Position numbers and translations under genes: made by a program. From Desulfarculales bacterium UBA702 (GTDB lineage Bacteria > Desulfobacterota > Syntrophobacteria > Syntrophobacterales > Syntrophobacteraceae), in contig DBMI01000067.1 of assembly GCA_002298165.1 (NCBI GenBank), positions 1 through 64,000 on the forward strand: DNA of 64,000 nt, given 5' to 3'. The notes beneath the pieces are model-generated. The model was not told where the DNA came from, searched no databases, and saw only the letters and a program-made list of their open reading frames with translations. Positions within the stretch are counted from its first letter, which is position 1. Each line of letters starts with the position of its first letter. Positions 8,662 to 17,664 of the stretch are shown here, in pieces.

Positions 8662-10401
8662 CTACCAGTTAAACACCTGGTCCAATTCTTCGTCTTTTAC
8701 ACCGAAAGTTATATTGTGCGGGGCCACCGGCTCTGTTGTGAAGTAGCGGGGCAGACGGTCACTGGCTTTAGTGAATCCGGCTTTTTCATTGAACTCGCGC
8801 TCGGTTTTAAGGATCATTTTACCGAGATCCACTACGCTGCCTGCATTGAGATCCAGGCCGTAGAATGAATTCAGCAGGTCGATCAACGCCTGAAAAGTCT
8901 CCGGTTGATCGAGCAGAGCAAATGCGATGAACAGGCACATGCCTGTGGAGTCAACCGCTGCGGTTGCTATCTGAAGATTCCGCGACAATTCGATCTGGCC
9001 CTCGGGTTTTAAAGGATCGACATCTCCTCCGACCTTGAGGATATTTGTCGCGACAGCATATCCAGCCGTATGGTCCGCACCCATTGGACTTGTTGCGTAT
9101 GTTACCCCAATGCCCTGGACTGCTCGCGGATCGTAGGCAGGAAGTGCCTGCCCTTTCACGACAGGAACGCGTTCAACCCCGAAAATCCTGCCGGTTACCG
9201 CCGCTCCGTTTCCGAGAATACGTCCCAGGGTCGTTCCCTTGCCTACTTCATCTTTGACGAGTCTTATCGCACCCTCCGCGTCGCCGCACTCGATAATCCC
9301 GGCATCCATTGCAACGCCGATTGTTACTCCCATCTCGATAGTATCCAGACCTAAATTGTCGTCCAGAAAGTCGAGCATGGCGATAGCATCAAGGTCGCAA
9401 ATCCCGCAGTGGCCGCCGTGCGCCCAGACGGTTTCATATTCGGGTTGCTTCGTCAGGAAATGTCCGTCCTTGTCGTGGTAGGAACCCGAGCATCTTATTA
9501 CACAACCTCGATGACATCCATGAGTGGCAAGGCCTCCGCGCGCGACCTCGGTCTCAGCCTGTGTTTCGCCGCTGATGAGGTGTGCCTTCTCGAACCGCCC
9601 CTGCTTGAAGTTGTATGTTGGGTACCCCCCCGCTTCATTAAGGATATTAGTAAGAACGTTTGTACCGTACGCAGGAAGACCCTGACCGGTTACCGGATGG
9701 GCCCTCAAGCCGTCCACGAACTTTTTGTTGGCCTCTTTATATTTCTCGGGGTCCTTTGGGGAGCGCATCTTCATCCCCGTATCGTCCAGAACAATCACCT
9801 TTATGCCCTTGGAGCCCATTACGGCGCCAAGCCCGCCGCGCCCGGCGTGCCTGGTTGGGCGAAGCTCCATGTCCGTACATGCAATCGAAGCGGCGCCCAT
9901 CTTCATCTCTCCGGCCGGACCGATCGAGATAATCGCCACTTTATCGCCATACTCGGCCTTCATCTTTTCCACCAAGTCGTAGTTCGGCAGCATTTTCAAG
10001 CTGTTGTCTTTGGTGATCTTAACGCCGTCCTTATTGATGAAAACTTTGTAGAGGTCATCGCCTTCAGGCTTTCCCTCTATTACGATCGCGGCATACCCCA
10101 GCCGCGCAAGCACCTGTGCGGGTTGTCCTCCGGAGTTGGCTTCCTTGATCCCTCCCGTCAATGGGCTCTTCGCGCCGATCGATAGCCGCCCGGACATTGC
10201 GGCAACAGTACCACTCAAAAGTCCCGGCGCAATAACCAGCTTGTTTTCCGCCCCGAGGGGATGGCAAAGAGGCGGAACCTCCTTGGAAACCATGGTGGAT
10301 GTAAGGGCGCGACCGCCCAACCCGGCATACTGCCCCACAGGTTCCTCGGATACTTTAGGTCCGCCGGCAGCTCCTGTATCGATCCTTAAAATCTTCTCCA
10401 T
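8662..10401 (-). CDS. Aldehyde:ferredoxin oxidoreductase family protein (tungstopterin enzyme)
   Basis: Oxidises aldehydes to acids with ferredoxin as acceptor, or runs in reverse, using a tungsten- or molybdenum-bis-pterin and one [4Fe-4S] cluster. The 579-residue protein has the three AOR domains: an N-terminal cofactor domain with GLGGRAL and the GRLSIGAKSP region, then the helical domains carrying the cluster ligands. The first three are in CHRGCVIRC (CX3CX3C spacing, the variant of the YdhV-like branch rather than Pyrococcus AOR) and the fourth is the cysteine of DSTGMC. GGGAGG precedes the ATG by eight bases. The downstream neighbour on the opposite side is mqnB on the same strand, 97 bases upstream. 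The true substrate cannot be told from sequence. Confidence 0.9.
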   Translation of the reverse strand: MEKILRIDTGAAGGPKVSEEPVGQYAGLGGRALTSTMVSKEVPPLCHPLGAENKLVIAPGLLSGTVAAMSGRLSIGAKSPLTGGIKEANSGGQPAQVLARLGYAAIVIEGKPEGDDLYKVFINKDGVKITKDNSLKMLPNYDLVEKMKAEYGDKVAIISIGPAGEMKMGAASIACTDMELRPTRHAGRGGLGAVMGSKGIKVIVLDDTGMKMRSPKDPEKYKEANKKFVDGLRAHPVTGQGLPAYGTNVLTNILNEAGGYPTYNFKQGRFEKAHLISGETQAETEVARGGLATHGCHRGCVIRCSGSYHDKDGHFLTKQPEYETVWAHGGHCGICDLDAIAMLDFLDDNLGLDTIEMGVTIGVAMDAGIIECGDAEGAIRLVKDEVGKGTTLGRILGNGAAVTGRIFGVERVPVVKGQALPAYDPRAVQGIGVTYATSPMGADHTAGYAVATNILKVGGDVDPLKPEGQIELSRNLQIATAAVDSTGMCLFIAFALLDQPETFQALIDLLNSFYGLDLNAGSVVDLGKMILKTEREFNEKAGFTKASDRLPRYFTTEPVAPHNITFGVKDEELDQVFNW

Positions 10402-10498
10402 AAATCGGCCTCCCAGGTTCAGGTGAGTGTCTTGACTGAAATACCCATCTTGGAAATAAGCTCAAAATATAATGACAATCACAGACAACAGGAAGGGG

Positions 10499-11335
10499 TT
10501 ATTCCTTGGAAAAGGGCGCAGCCGGCAAATTCAGTTTGATGGTAGAATTCAGAAGATTCAACACAACAGAGTGGCAATTAGAAACGCCTTTCCTGATGTC
10601 CCACTCCTTTTTGTCGCGTACACCCGCGACGTTGCTTATGCCGCGGCACTCGAGAAACGGAGCGCCGAAGCGAAGACAAACCTGCGCAATGGCGCTTCCC
10701 TCCATGTTTTCCGCCAGAGCATTGTGAATACCGTACCTTTTGGCGGCAACTTCACGGTCACCGCTAACCATTCCCACAGTAAGCGATCGGCCATAATTCA
10801 GGGCAAAGCACTCATTTTCAGGGTACTCTTCCGGCTTATATGGTTCAATTATGCCCAAAAAGGAATTGAACGAGTATCTGCCGGGATTTGGAAGAGTGGA
10901 TTCTACCCTGGAAATCTCAAAAGAACTTGCGGGAAAACTATCGAAATATGTAATGCCATCCCTGGCAAGCAGAGGGATTCCGATAGCCTGCATTGAGGCT
11001 GGGCCGCATTTCAGCAAGACGCCTTCATCCCCGCATACCCAGTCCCGAGTAAGCAGCACGTCACCAACGCAAAGGCCGCTTTCAACATAAGCTCCGGCGC
11101 AGCCGATATTCCAGACCTCAACGGGACCGAAACAGGTTAGGAGCGCAGCCGTTTCAATGGCAGCATTAACCTTACCGATACCGGTAGTCCCGATCAGTAG
11201 TGAAAGCTCCCCAAAATCGAAGAGCATGAATTCTTTTCCCGCGATCTCGACAGTGCCGGAGCGGGGAATTGCCTCGCAAAGAGAATCGATCTCCTCGGGA
11301 ACTGCCGCCAGGATTGCAAGATCGATGGACTTCAT
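10499..11335 (-). CDS. mqnB: Futalosine hydrolase MqnB
   Basis: Cleaves futalosine (or aminodeoxyfutalosine) to dehypoxanthine futalosine plus the free base, the second step of the futalosine route to menaquinone. The 278-residue protein is a nucleoside-phosphorylase-fold enzyme: the N-terminal AAVPEEI strand, the substrate-loop glycine run GTTGIGKVNAA, the GCAGAYVESGL/VGDVLL segment typical of this subfamily, and the nucleobase-binding ENMEGSA motif. An AGGA site lies eight bases before the ATG. It is longer than MTA/SAH nucleosidase (about 230). The mqnD gene at 43.5 kb supports the futalosine assignment. The divergent neighbour carries a prenyltransferase domain that may belong to the same pathway. 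Confidence 0.85.
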   Translation of the reverse strand: MKSIDLAILAAVPEEIDSLCEAIPRSGTVEIAGKEFMLFDFGELSLLIGTTGIGKVNAAIETAALLTCFGPVEVWNIGCAGAYVESGLCVGDVLLTRDWVCGDEGVLLKCGPASMQAIGIPLLARDGITYFDSFPASSFEISRVESTLPNPGRYSFNSFLGIIEPYKPEEYPENECFALNYGRSLTVGMVSGDREVAAKRYGIHNALAENMEGSAIAQVCLRFGAPFLECRGISNVAGVRDKKEWDIRKGVSNCHSVVLNLLNSTIKLNLPAAPFSKE

Positions 11336-11578
11336 AATTCTTTCCTAAAAATTCAGGTAAAGCCGTGAACCCGTGCTATGAAGCTATCAGAGTGAAACTT
11401 TGGTGTCAATCGCCATGCTCTTTTAATTATGATTGAGATCCGCCGGATTCTTTGGCTCAGCTTTGGCTCAGCTTGCCAGTACCGATGAAAGTTGATAGGA
11501 TCAAAGGTCAGGCAGAGCGGTTTGGGGCTGGCTGATTTCGCGCCTGTTTGGCGCCTGAATCAAGGGAATGGACTTAAA
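11336..11578. promoter_or_regulatory. Divergent promoter region between mqnB and the ispH fusion gene
   Basis: These 243 bases separate two divergent genes and must contain both promoters; no clear -35/-10 pair stands out. A direct repeat of CTTTGGCTCAG occurs twice in tandem near 11451-11471. Confidence 0.35.
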
Positions 11579-13288
11579 ATGAGAGTTATTGTCGCCAAGA
11601 CGGCCGGTTTTTGCAAGGGGGTTCGGGACGCCATCGAAATCACGATGGATGCCATTCAGAAGCGTGAAGACGGCGAAGATATCTGCACGTTTGGGCCGCT
11701 AATTCATAACAGGCAGGTCCTCAAGATGTTGGAGAGGAAGGGTGTCGTCGAGGAAAACCGGATAGAGAACTGCGCTGGGAAAAAGGTCGTAATCCGCGCG
11801 CACGGGATTCCGCCCCATTCACGCCAGGAACTGCACGCGCAGGGTTCGAAACTGCTGGATGCAACATGCAAGCGCGTCGCCAGGGTCCATGCCGCCATAA
11901 AAAGGCATGCACGCCGCGGCTACAATACGGTAATAGTAGGAGATGCCGACCATGCCGAGGTAATCGGGCTTATGGGATATACAGAGGATCGGGGTGTCGT
12001 GATCAATCGCCCCGAGCAGGTCAAGGATCTCCCCGCCGATTGGGACACCGTTCTCTTGGTGGCCCAGACTACCCAGAACGAAGAGGTCTTCAGTGAGATC
12101 AAAAAGGCCTTTCTCACTCGCTATCCCAACGGGATCGTAAAGAATACGATATGTGATTCCACTCAGGAAAGACAAGCCGACATAAAGAAGCTCTGTTCTA
12201 AGGTCGAAGCTGTAGTAATAGTCGGCGGACTCCATAGCGGTAATACAGTAAGGCTGGCCGAAGTCGCCCGAGATTGCCGCATACCGACTTTTCACGTCGA
12301 AACTGAAACTGAACTTGAACGCGAACAGATGGCGCGCTTTTCCTGCGTGGGCGTATCAGCCGGCGCTTCTACCCCGAACTGGATAATAAAGAATGTAGTA
12401 GAGTTTCTTGAGTCGATAAGACCGGAGCAGGACAGCAGTTTCCGCTGGAAACAATTCCTTGAGTGGCTTGTATACAGCAATGTCCTGGTCGCGCTCGGCA
12501 CTGCATTGCTGCCGCTGGTAGCGCAGGCGATCACCGGATTTCCGGGGTCTCCCGCTTTCTGTGCAATGGCTGCCGCATATGCCTTTGCCATGCACTCTCT
12601 CAATATCTATCTTGATCGGGACGCCATCCAGTTGAATAACCCCGTTCGAGCGGTATTCTATAACAAGTCGAGGCCTGTTTTCACCCTCGCCAGCGCAATA
12701 TCGTTGCTTACAGCTTTCCTGATCGCATTTAACACCGGGTTGTACAGTTTTTTCACCATTCTTATTATCTCAATACTAGGCCTACTGTATGCGGTACCTA
12801 ACTGGTTTCCGATAAAGCTTAAGGACATTCCAACTTCCAAAACACTCTTTGTGCCCATGGCTTGGTCAGTTGTAAGTGTTGCGTTGCCATGGATCTCCAC
12901 CGGGGGCGATATCGGCAGGTTTCTCTACGCCTTCTGGATCGTTTTTCTTATGACGCTGCTTCGAACAACAATGCTCGATTTTCTGGCGATTCAGGGTGAC
13001 AGACTCGTTGGGAATGAAACCCTCGTAGTCCTTGCCGGTGAGCGCTGGACAGGGTGGTTCTGTGCGGGAGTAATGGTCGTCCTGGCCTTTTCGCTGATCG
13101 CCGGCCCCCTTGCCGCTCTAAGCACACGCTTCTCATATTTCATGCTTCTCCCGGTCGCGGTATACGCACTTTATTTGAAAACGGGATCAGAGAAGCGGCT
13201 CAGCGAGGACTCGATCTATGAAACTTTGATAGAACTTGTGGTTATTGGGACAGGTCTTTCCGCCCTTGTCTGGCTTATCTTCGGCTAG
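11579..13288 (+). CDS. ispH: IspH (HMBPP reductase) fused to a UbiA-type prenyltransferase domain
   Basis: Residues 1-285 are IspH, the 4Fe-4S enzyme that makes IPP and DMAPP in the last MEP step. The cluster cysteines are Cys12 (GFCKGV), Cys97 (DATCKRV) and Cys192 (CDSTQERQ); the HMBPP-binding RAHG, H-x-E (HAEV), QTTQ and GASTP motifs are present. Two positions drift: Lys replaces the usual Pro after Cys97, and Gly replaces the second Ser in the SSN motif (HSGNT). Residues about 290-569 form a roughly nine-helix membrane domain with both UbiA aspartate motifs: N342-D346-R347-D348, and D467 with G473-D474-R475 and a following TL. The open frame extends to a TTG at 11492, but the ATG at 11579 starts exactly where IspH proteins start. 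A membrane enzyme that makes prenyl units and uses them is an inference. Confidence 0.88.
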   Translation: MRVIVAKTAGFCKGVRDAIEITMDAIQKREDGEDICTFGPLIHNRQVLKMLERKGVVEENRIENCAGKKVVIRAHGIPPHSRQELHAQGSKLLDATCKRVARVHAAIKRHARRGYNTVIVGDADHAEVIGLMGYTEDRGVVINRPEQVKDLPADWDTVLLVAQTTQNEEVFSEIKKAFLTRYPNGIVKNTICDSTQERQADIKKLCSKVEAVVIVGGLHSGNTVRLAEVARDCRIPTFHVETETELEREQMARFSCVGVSAGASTPNWIIKNVVEFLESIRPEQDSSFRWKQFLEWLVYSNVLVALGTALLPLVAQAITGFPGSPAFCAMAAAYAFAMHSLNIYLDRDAIQLNNPVRAVFYNKSRPVFTLASAISLLTAFLIAFNTGLYSFFTILIISILGLLYAVPNWFPIKLKDIPTSKTLFVPMAWSVVSVALPWISTGGDIGRFLYAFWIVFLMTLLRTTMLDFLAIQGDRLVGNETLVVLAGERWTGWFCAGVMVVLAFSLIAGPLAALSTRFSYFMLLPVAVYALYLKTGSEKRLSEDSIYETLIELVVIGTGLSALVWLIFG

Positions 13289-13335
13289 TACTCCGCCTCA
13301 CCCTTTTTTCTCGTCAGGATCGACAAGGAGATCCA

Positions 13336-14586
13336 ATGAGTGAACAGTTCAATCCTTTCGCCATTGCACAGCTTCAAATCGATCAGGCTGCACAGAAACT
13401 CGGACTCGATCAGGCTACTCACGAACTTCTCCGCTGGCCCATGCGCGAGATCAAGGTGGTTTTGCCTGTCCGAATGGATGATGGCTCTACACGTATTTTC
13501 CACGCCTTTCGCATCCAGTACAACACTGCCCGCGGCCCAGCTAAGGGCGGTATCAGGTGGCACCCCCAGGAAACAATCGATACGGTTCGCGCGCTTGCCG
13601 CCTGGATGACGTGGAAGACTTCTGTTGTGGATATCCCACTTGGCGGCGGCAAGGGGGGGGTAATATGCAATCCAAAAGAACTCTCGGAAGGTGAGAAGGA
13701 GCGCCTTGCGCGTGCCTATATTCGCGCGCTGGCGCCGTCGCTTGGGGTGACCCGTGACGTTCCGGCTCCTGATGTCTATACGACGCCTCAAATAATGGCC
13801 TGGATGATGGACGAATACGAAACCATACTCGGTGAAAATCATCCGGGAGTCATAACGGGCAAGCCGATAGTCCTCGGCGGGTCCAAGGGCCGAAACGATG
13901 CGACAGCAAGGGGAGGCATCTATGTCACCAGGGAGGCGGCCGCGACTTATGCAATCAGCCTGGCGGGTGGAACGATGGCAGTACAGGGCTTCGGGAATGC
14001 AGGCCAGTATGCGGCAATCTTAGGCGAGCAGATTCTCGGACTCAAATTGGTCGCCGCTTCGGATTCCAGGGGCGGCGTATATAACCCCAATGGAATCAGC
14101 GCCGCGGCCCTGGTAGACTACAAGCAAAAAAGCGGTGCACTGAAGGGTTTCCCCGACGCCACTGAAATCGATAATGATGAACTGCTCGGGTTAGAGATCA
14201 CGGTCCTTTTTCCGGCAGCTCTCGAAAATCTGATCCGCCAGGACAATGCCGCGAATCTCAAATGCAAGATTTGCTGTGAACTCGCCAACGGGCCGACCAC
14301 TCCCGAAGCCGACCGCATTCTGGACGAGAAAGGGATAGTGGTCCTGCCGGATTTTCTTGCCAATGCAGGCGGGGTTACCGTCTCATACTTCGAGCAGGTT
14401 CAGAATGCTTATAATCTCTACTGGGAAATCCAGGAAGTGCACTGGCGCCTTGATAAGAAGATGACCCGTGCATTTCACGAGGTCTATGAAATGAGCAGGA
14501 GCCGGGGTATTCACCTCCGGGAGGCTGCATACCTTGTAGCCATTGCTCGGGTTGCCGAGGCATGCAAACTGAGAGGATGGGTATAG
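13336..14586 (+). CDS. gdhA: Glutamate dehydrogenase (Glu/Leu/Phe/Val dehydrogenase family)
   Basis: Interconverts glutamate and 2-oxoglutarate plus ammonia. The 416-residue length is that of the hexameric GluDH I class. The N-terminal half shows the substrate-binding glycine/lysine motifs (GPAKGGIRWHP, then GGGKGGV with the catalytic-region lysine) and PAPDVYT; the Rossmann half carries VQGFGNAGQYA. AAGGAG lies five bases before the ATG. It starts a likely two-gene operon with a pyruvate/PEP-binding-domain protein 15 bases downstream. NAD versus NADP use is not decided from the sequence. Confidence 0.92.
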   Translation: MSEQFNPFAIAQLQIDQAAQKLGLDQATHELLRWPMREIKVVLPVRMDDGSTRIFHAFRIQYNTARGPAKGGIRWHPQETIDTVRALAAWMTWKTSVVDIPLGGGKGGVICNPKELSEGEKERLARAYIRALAPSLGVTRDVPAPDVYTTPQIMAWMMDEYETILGENHPGVITGKPIVLGGSKGRNDATARGGIYVTREAAATYAISLAGGTMAVQGFGNAGQYAAILGEQILGLKLVAASDSRGGVYNPNGISAAALVDYKQKSGALKGFPDATEIDNDELLGLEITVLFPAALENLIRQDNAANLKCKICCELANGPTTPEADRILDEKGIVVLPDFLANAGGVTVSYFEQVQNAYNLYWEIQEVHWRLDKKMTRAFHEVYEMSRSRGIHLREAAYLVAIARVAEACKLRGWV

Positions 14587-14601
14587 CTGCCGAAACGGCA
14601 G

Positions 14602-16965
14602 ATGGCATTCGCCGCTTTTAAGAGGCCTAAACCCTCGATGGATCAAATCGTAAAACCGTATTTTACTTCGGCCGACGTGTGTGCCAGGGACCTGATCCTG
14701 GCATATCGGCTCTACCATGAGATGCTTCGATATCCCAATATCCTGGGTGAGATCCGCGAACTCTTTCTTGATACTTTATGCGAACGGGGCATTGTGTGCG
14801 CTGAGTCTATACGCCGGGATGCACTCGACCAATTGGAAGCCCTCCGCGAGCCTTCCGATGAAGAGTCGCTTAAAAGCTTTATGGATGCCCTGATAGACAT
14901 CTACTTCGCAAAACATTTCAACTGGGAAGAAATCGGCGCTTACATAAATCTGGCCAGAAAACGGGACGCATTCAACTCGCTGAACCGTGTTCTGAGCGCC
15001 GAGGAAGGGGGCTGGCAGGAAGTCCGTAATGCTCTTCGGGATTTTTGCGCAATCCCCGAGGGCAGCATCCATATTTCACCCGGTGAATCCATGGGGGCGC
15101 GCGTTTCACTCATTTCCAGGTTTATCTCCGATCAGCTCCCATTTATAGGGATTGCGAAACATTATATCAGTCTTCGCGATATGAACGATCTGATGGAGAA
15201 GATCCTTTGGGACCCCAGGCGCCGCGGAAGTATCGGCGGCAAAGCCGCAGGCATGTTTCTGGCCTACAAAATCATCCTGCCGCGGTTTGGGCCCAGGGAC
15301 CCAGAGTTCGAACAATATGTGAGAATTCCCGAGTCACACTATTTCAGTTCCGGTTTTCTGACCGATTTTCTCGATTCTAATAATCTCTTTGCCTTCCACA
15401 GTCAGAAGTACAAAAGCCGCGAAACCATCGAGGATGAATTCGATAAAATACAGCATGTTATCGAGAAAGCGGTTTTCCCGGCCGATGTGCTGAGCCAGTT
15501 TAGGGAATTCCTTGAAAAAATCGGCGAGCACCCTCTCATAATCCGTTCGTCGAGCCTTCTTGAAGACAACTTTGGGCATACTTTCTCGGGCAAATATGAT
15601 TCCGTATTCGTAGCCAATCAGGGCGAGACCGAGTTGCGCCTCAACGAGTTCATACAAGCACTTAAGCAGGTACTAACCAGCGTCTTCAGCCCGAAAGCCA
15701 TTCTCTACCGTAGAGACCACAACCTGCTCGATTTCGACGAGCGTATGAGCGTGCTTGTCCAGAAAGTCGTGGGAAGACAGTTTGGAAAGTATTTCTTTCC
15801 CTTTGCCGCCGGTGTGGCGTTTTCACGAAACATTTATTCCTGGACCCCACGAATCGACAAGAATGCCGGCATGGTTCGAATGGTATCAGGCCTGGGGACC
15901 CGTGCGGTGGAGCGGATAGGGGCGGACTATCCAAGAATGATTGCACTTAGTCATCCAATGCTTCGCCCCGAGGTAGGGGCTGATGAAATCAGGAAATACT
16001 CCCAGAAATATGTAGATGTTGTGGATCTGGAAAAGCGCAATCTGGAAACCATCCCGGCCGCGGACCTGTTTAGGGAAGTGAATCATCCCGATCTCTTTTA
16101 CGCAGTTTCGGTCGAAAAAGAAGGCCATCTTTCGCCACCTCTTTTCAGGCATCAACAAATAGATACAACTTCTGCCTGCATTACCTTCGATAATTTACTC
16201 TCCAAGACGCCCATAGCCGGACTGATGAAAAGAATCCTCGCCAAGCTCGAAGAAGCCTATGGACGGCCGGTCGAAGTGGAATTCGCCTGGGAGGACGGCA
16301 AACTATACATTCTCCAGTGCCGCGCCCTTGCGGCCAGCAAACTGGTGGAAGGTATCGCATTGCCCAAGAATATCCCTCCCGAAAGAATCCTTTTCACCTG
16401 TGGACTTTGCCTGATCAGCGGGGTTGTCCGAAACATCGAATACGTAGCCTACATCGATCCCAAGGCTTATATGCGCCTCTCGACTATCGAGGAAAGGCTC
16501 TCGGTTGGCCGCATCGTGCGCAAGATCAACCGGCTGCTGGAAGACAAGGTCTACGCATTATTCGGACCGGCGCGCTGGGGGACCGGCGATCTTCAACTCG
16601 GGGTCAAGGTAGGATACGAAGATATAAACCGGGCGAGGATACTTGCGGAGGTAGCATTTGAAGCTCTGGGCTCTACTCCCGAGCCTTCATTTGGTACCCA
16701 TTTTTTTAACGACCTTGTCGAGGCCGATATCATCCCCCTTGCCATATATCCCGATGATCCCGAATCAATCTTCCGCGAGGATTTCTTCCTCGCCAGCCCC
16801 AGCGTGCTTTCATCTCTTTCCCCGGATCTCGATGATCTGGGAGCGCTTGCCCGAGTTATCCACGTGCCATCGTGTCAGCAGGGACGCCTTCTTCAGGTAT
16901 ACCTAAGCGGCGAGGAGCACAAGGGCGTCGGCTTTTTTGCGGTTAAAGGCGAGGAGTTTTTGTAG
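14602..16965 (+). CDS. PEP/pyruvate-binding (PPDK N-terminal) domain protein
   Basis: A 787-residue protein with an ATP-grasp domain of the pyruvate phosphate dikinase/PEP synthase N-terminal type: GGKAAGMFLAY near residue 213 and IIRSSSLLEDNFG followed by FSGKYDSVF near 315. The swivelling phosphohistidine domain and the TIM-barrel PEP domain of true PPDK are absent. The C-terminus has GPARWGTGD, THFFNDLVEADI and PLAIYPDD blocks, which as I recall recur in stand-alone proteins of this type. The start is uncertain: this ATG has no ribosome site and follows a 6-bp hairpin (14587-14601); the in-frame ATG at 14638 has AAGAGG 12 bases upstream. Tight coupling to gdhA suggests a role linking pyruvate or PEP state to nitrogen metabolism. 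Function unknown. Confidence 0.7.
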   Translation: MAFAAFKRPKPSMDQIVKPYFTSADVCARDLILAYRLYHEMLRYPNILGEIRELFLDTLCERGIVCAESIRRDALDQLEALREPSDEESLKSFMDALIDIYFAKHFNWEEIGAYINLARKRDAFNSLNRVLSAEEGGWQEVRNALRDFCAIPEGSIHISPGESMGARVSLISRFISDQLPFIGIAKHYISLRDMNDLMEKILWDPRRRGSIGGKAAGMFLAYKIILPRFGPRDPEFEQYVRIPESHYFSSGFLTDFLDSNNLFAFHSQKYKSRETIEDEFDKIQHVIEKAVFPADVLSQFREFLEKIGEHPLIIRSSSLLEDNFGHTFSGKYDSVFVANQGETELRLNEFIQALKQVLTSVFSPKAILYRRDHNLLDFDERMSVLVQKVVGRQFGKYFFPFAAGVAFSRNIYSWTPRIDKNAGMVRMVSGLGTRAVERIGADYPRMIALSHPMLRPEVGADEIRKYSQKYVDVVDLEKRNLETIPAADLFREVNHPDLFYAVSVEKEGHLSPPLFRHQQIDTTSACITFDNLLSKTPIAGLMKRILAKLEEAYGRPVEVEFAWEDGKLYILQCRALAASKLVEGIALPKNIPPERILFTCGLCLISGVVRNIEYVAYIDPKAYMRLSTIEERLSVGRIVRKINRLLEDKVYALFGPARWGTGDLQLGVKVGYEDINRARILAEVAFEALGSTPEPSFGTHFFNDLVEADIIPLAIYPDDPESIFREDFFLASPSVLSSLSPDLDDLGALARVIHVPSCQQGRLLQVYLSGEEHKGVGFFAVKGEEFL

Positions 16966-17086
16966 TACGCGGCAAATTTAATCAGGTACCGGAGCGGATG
17001 TATGACAGGCCCTCAGCATTCGGGCAAGAATTATCAGAGCTGACCTGGCGCAGGTTATTCCAGCCTGCAGCCGGTCCTAGGTTTCA

Positions 17087-17647
17087 TTATTCCATCCAGA
17101 AATCCCCAAGGTCTATTTCGATTTCTACAAATGGTTCAGCACGGACTTTGTCATTTTCGCCAAAGGCTGCAAGCATCACCCACTTCCCCGCGTCTAGTCC
17201 GAAGACCTCCAAGGTTTTTGAAAAGGGATCGATAAGCCAGATGAATTGCACTCCATGCCGTGCATATATAGGCATCTTCTGCACCCTGTCCAGGCGAGCA
17301 GTGCTTGGAGACAGAATTTCGCAAACCCAATCAGGCGGGACAGATATCCAATTTACATCTGGTAAGCCAGGGAACCTTACTTTTCGCCACCCGGAAAAAT
17401 CCGGCACGACAAGATTTTCACCCAGCATGATTTCATTTTCGTAAAGGATGACCCATCCACCGGGCCCCCCCTTGCCAAAATGATAAGGTGGTACAAGTTT
17501 GCCGCTTAACGCAATTCCCGCAAGAGAATGATTTGTTGCAGGCCTTGGAGTGACTACAAGCTCGCCATTTAGGATCTGGCCGGTAGTATTTTCAGGGATA
17601 TACTGAAGATCTGCATACACGGCTTTCTTCTCGGCGATATCAGACAT
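17087..17647 (-). CDS. Uma2 family (DUF820) PD-(D/E)XK nuclease-fold protein
   Basis: 186 residues with the restriction-endonuclease-like core of the Uma2/DUF820 family: the VVPDFSGW strand with its aspartate, the EILSPSTA strand with the glutamate, and WLIDP later. AAGGAG precedes the ATG. Such proteins are abundant in cyanobacteria and scattered in other phyla; they resemble nucleases but no cellular role is established for most. It sits directly downstream of aroC on the same strand (17 bases), which may be accidental. Stand-alone accessory gene. Confidence 0.8.
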   Translation of the reverse strand: MSDIAEKKAVYADLQYIPENTTGQILNGELVVTPRPATNHSLAGIALSGKLVPPYHFGKGGPGGWVILYENEIMLGENLVVPDFSGWRKVRFPGLPDVNWISVPPDWVCEILSPSTARLDRVQKMPIYARHGVQFIWLIDPFSKTLEVFGLDAGKWVMLAAFGENDKVRAEPFVEIEIDLGDFWME

Positions 17648-17664
17648 TATACACTCCTTGGCCC

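Noticed and set aside
9409..10185. 258-codon open frame on the plus strand
   Set aside because: Lies fully antisense to the aldehyde:ferredoxin oxidoreductase gene, has no recognisable sequence or ribosome site, and is open only because of the codon bias of the real gene.
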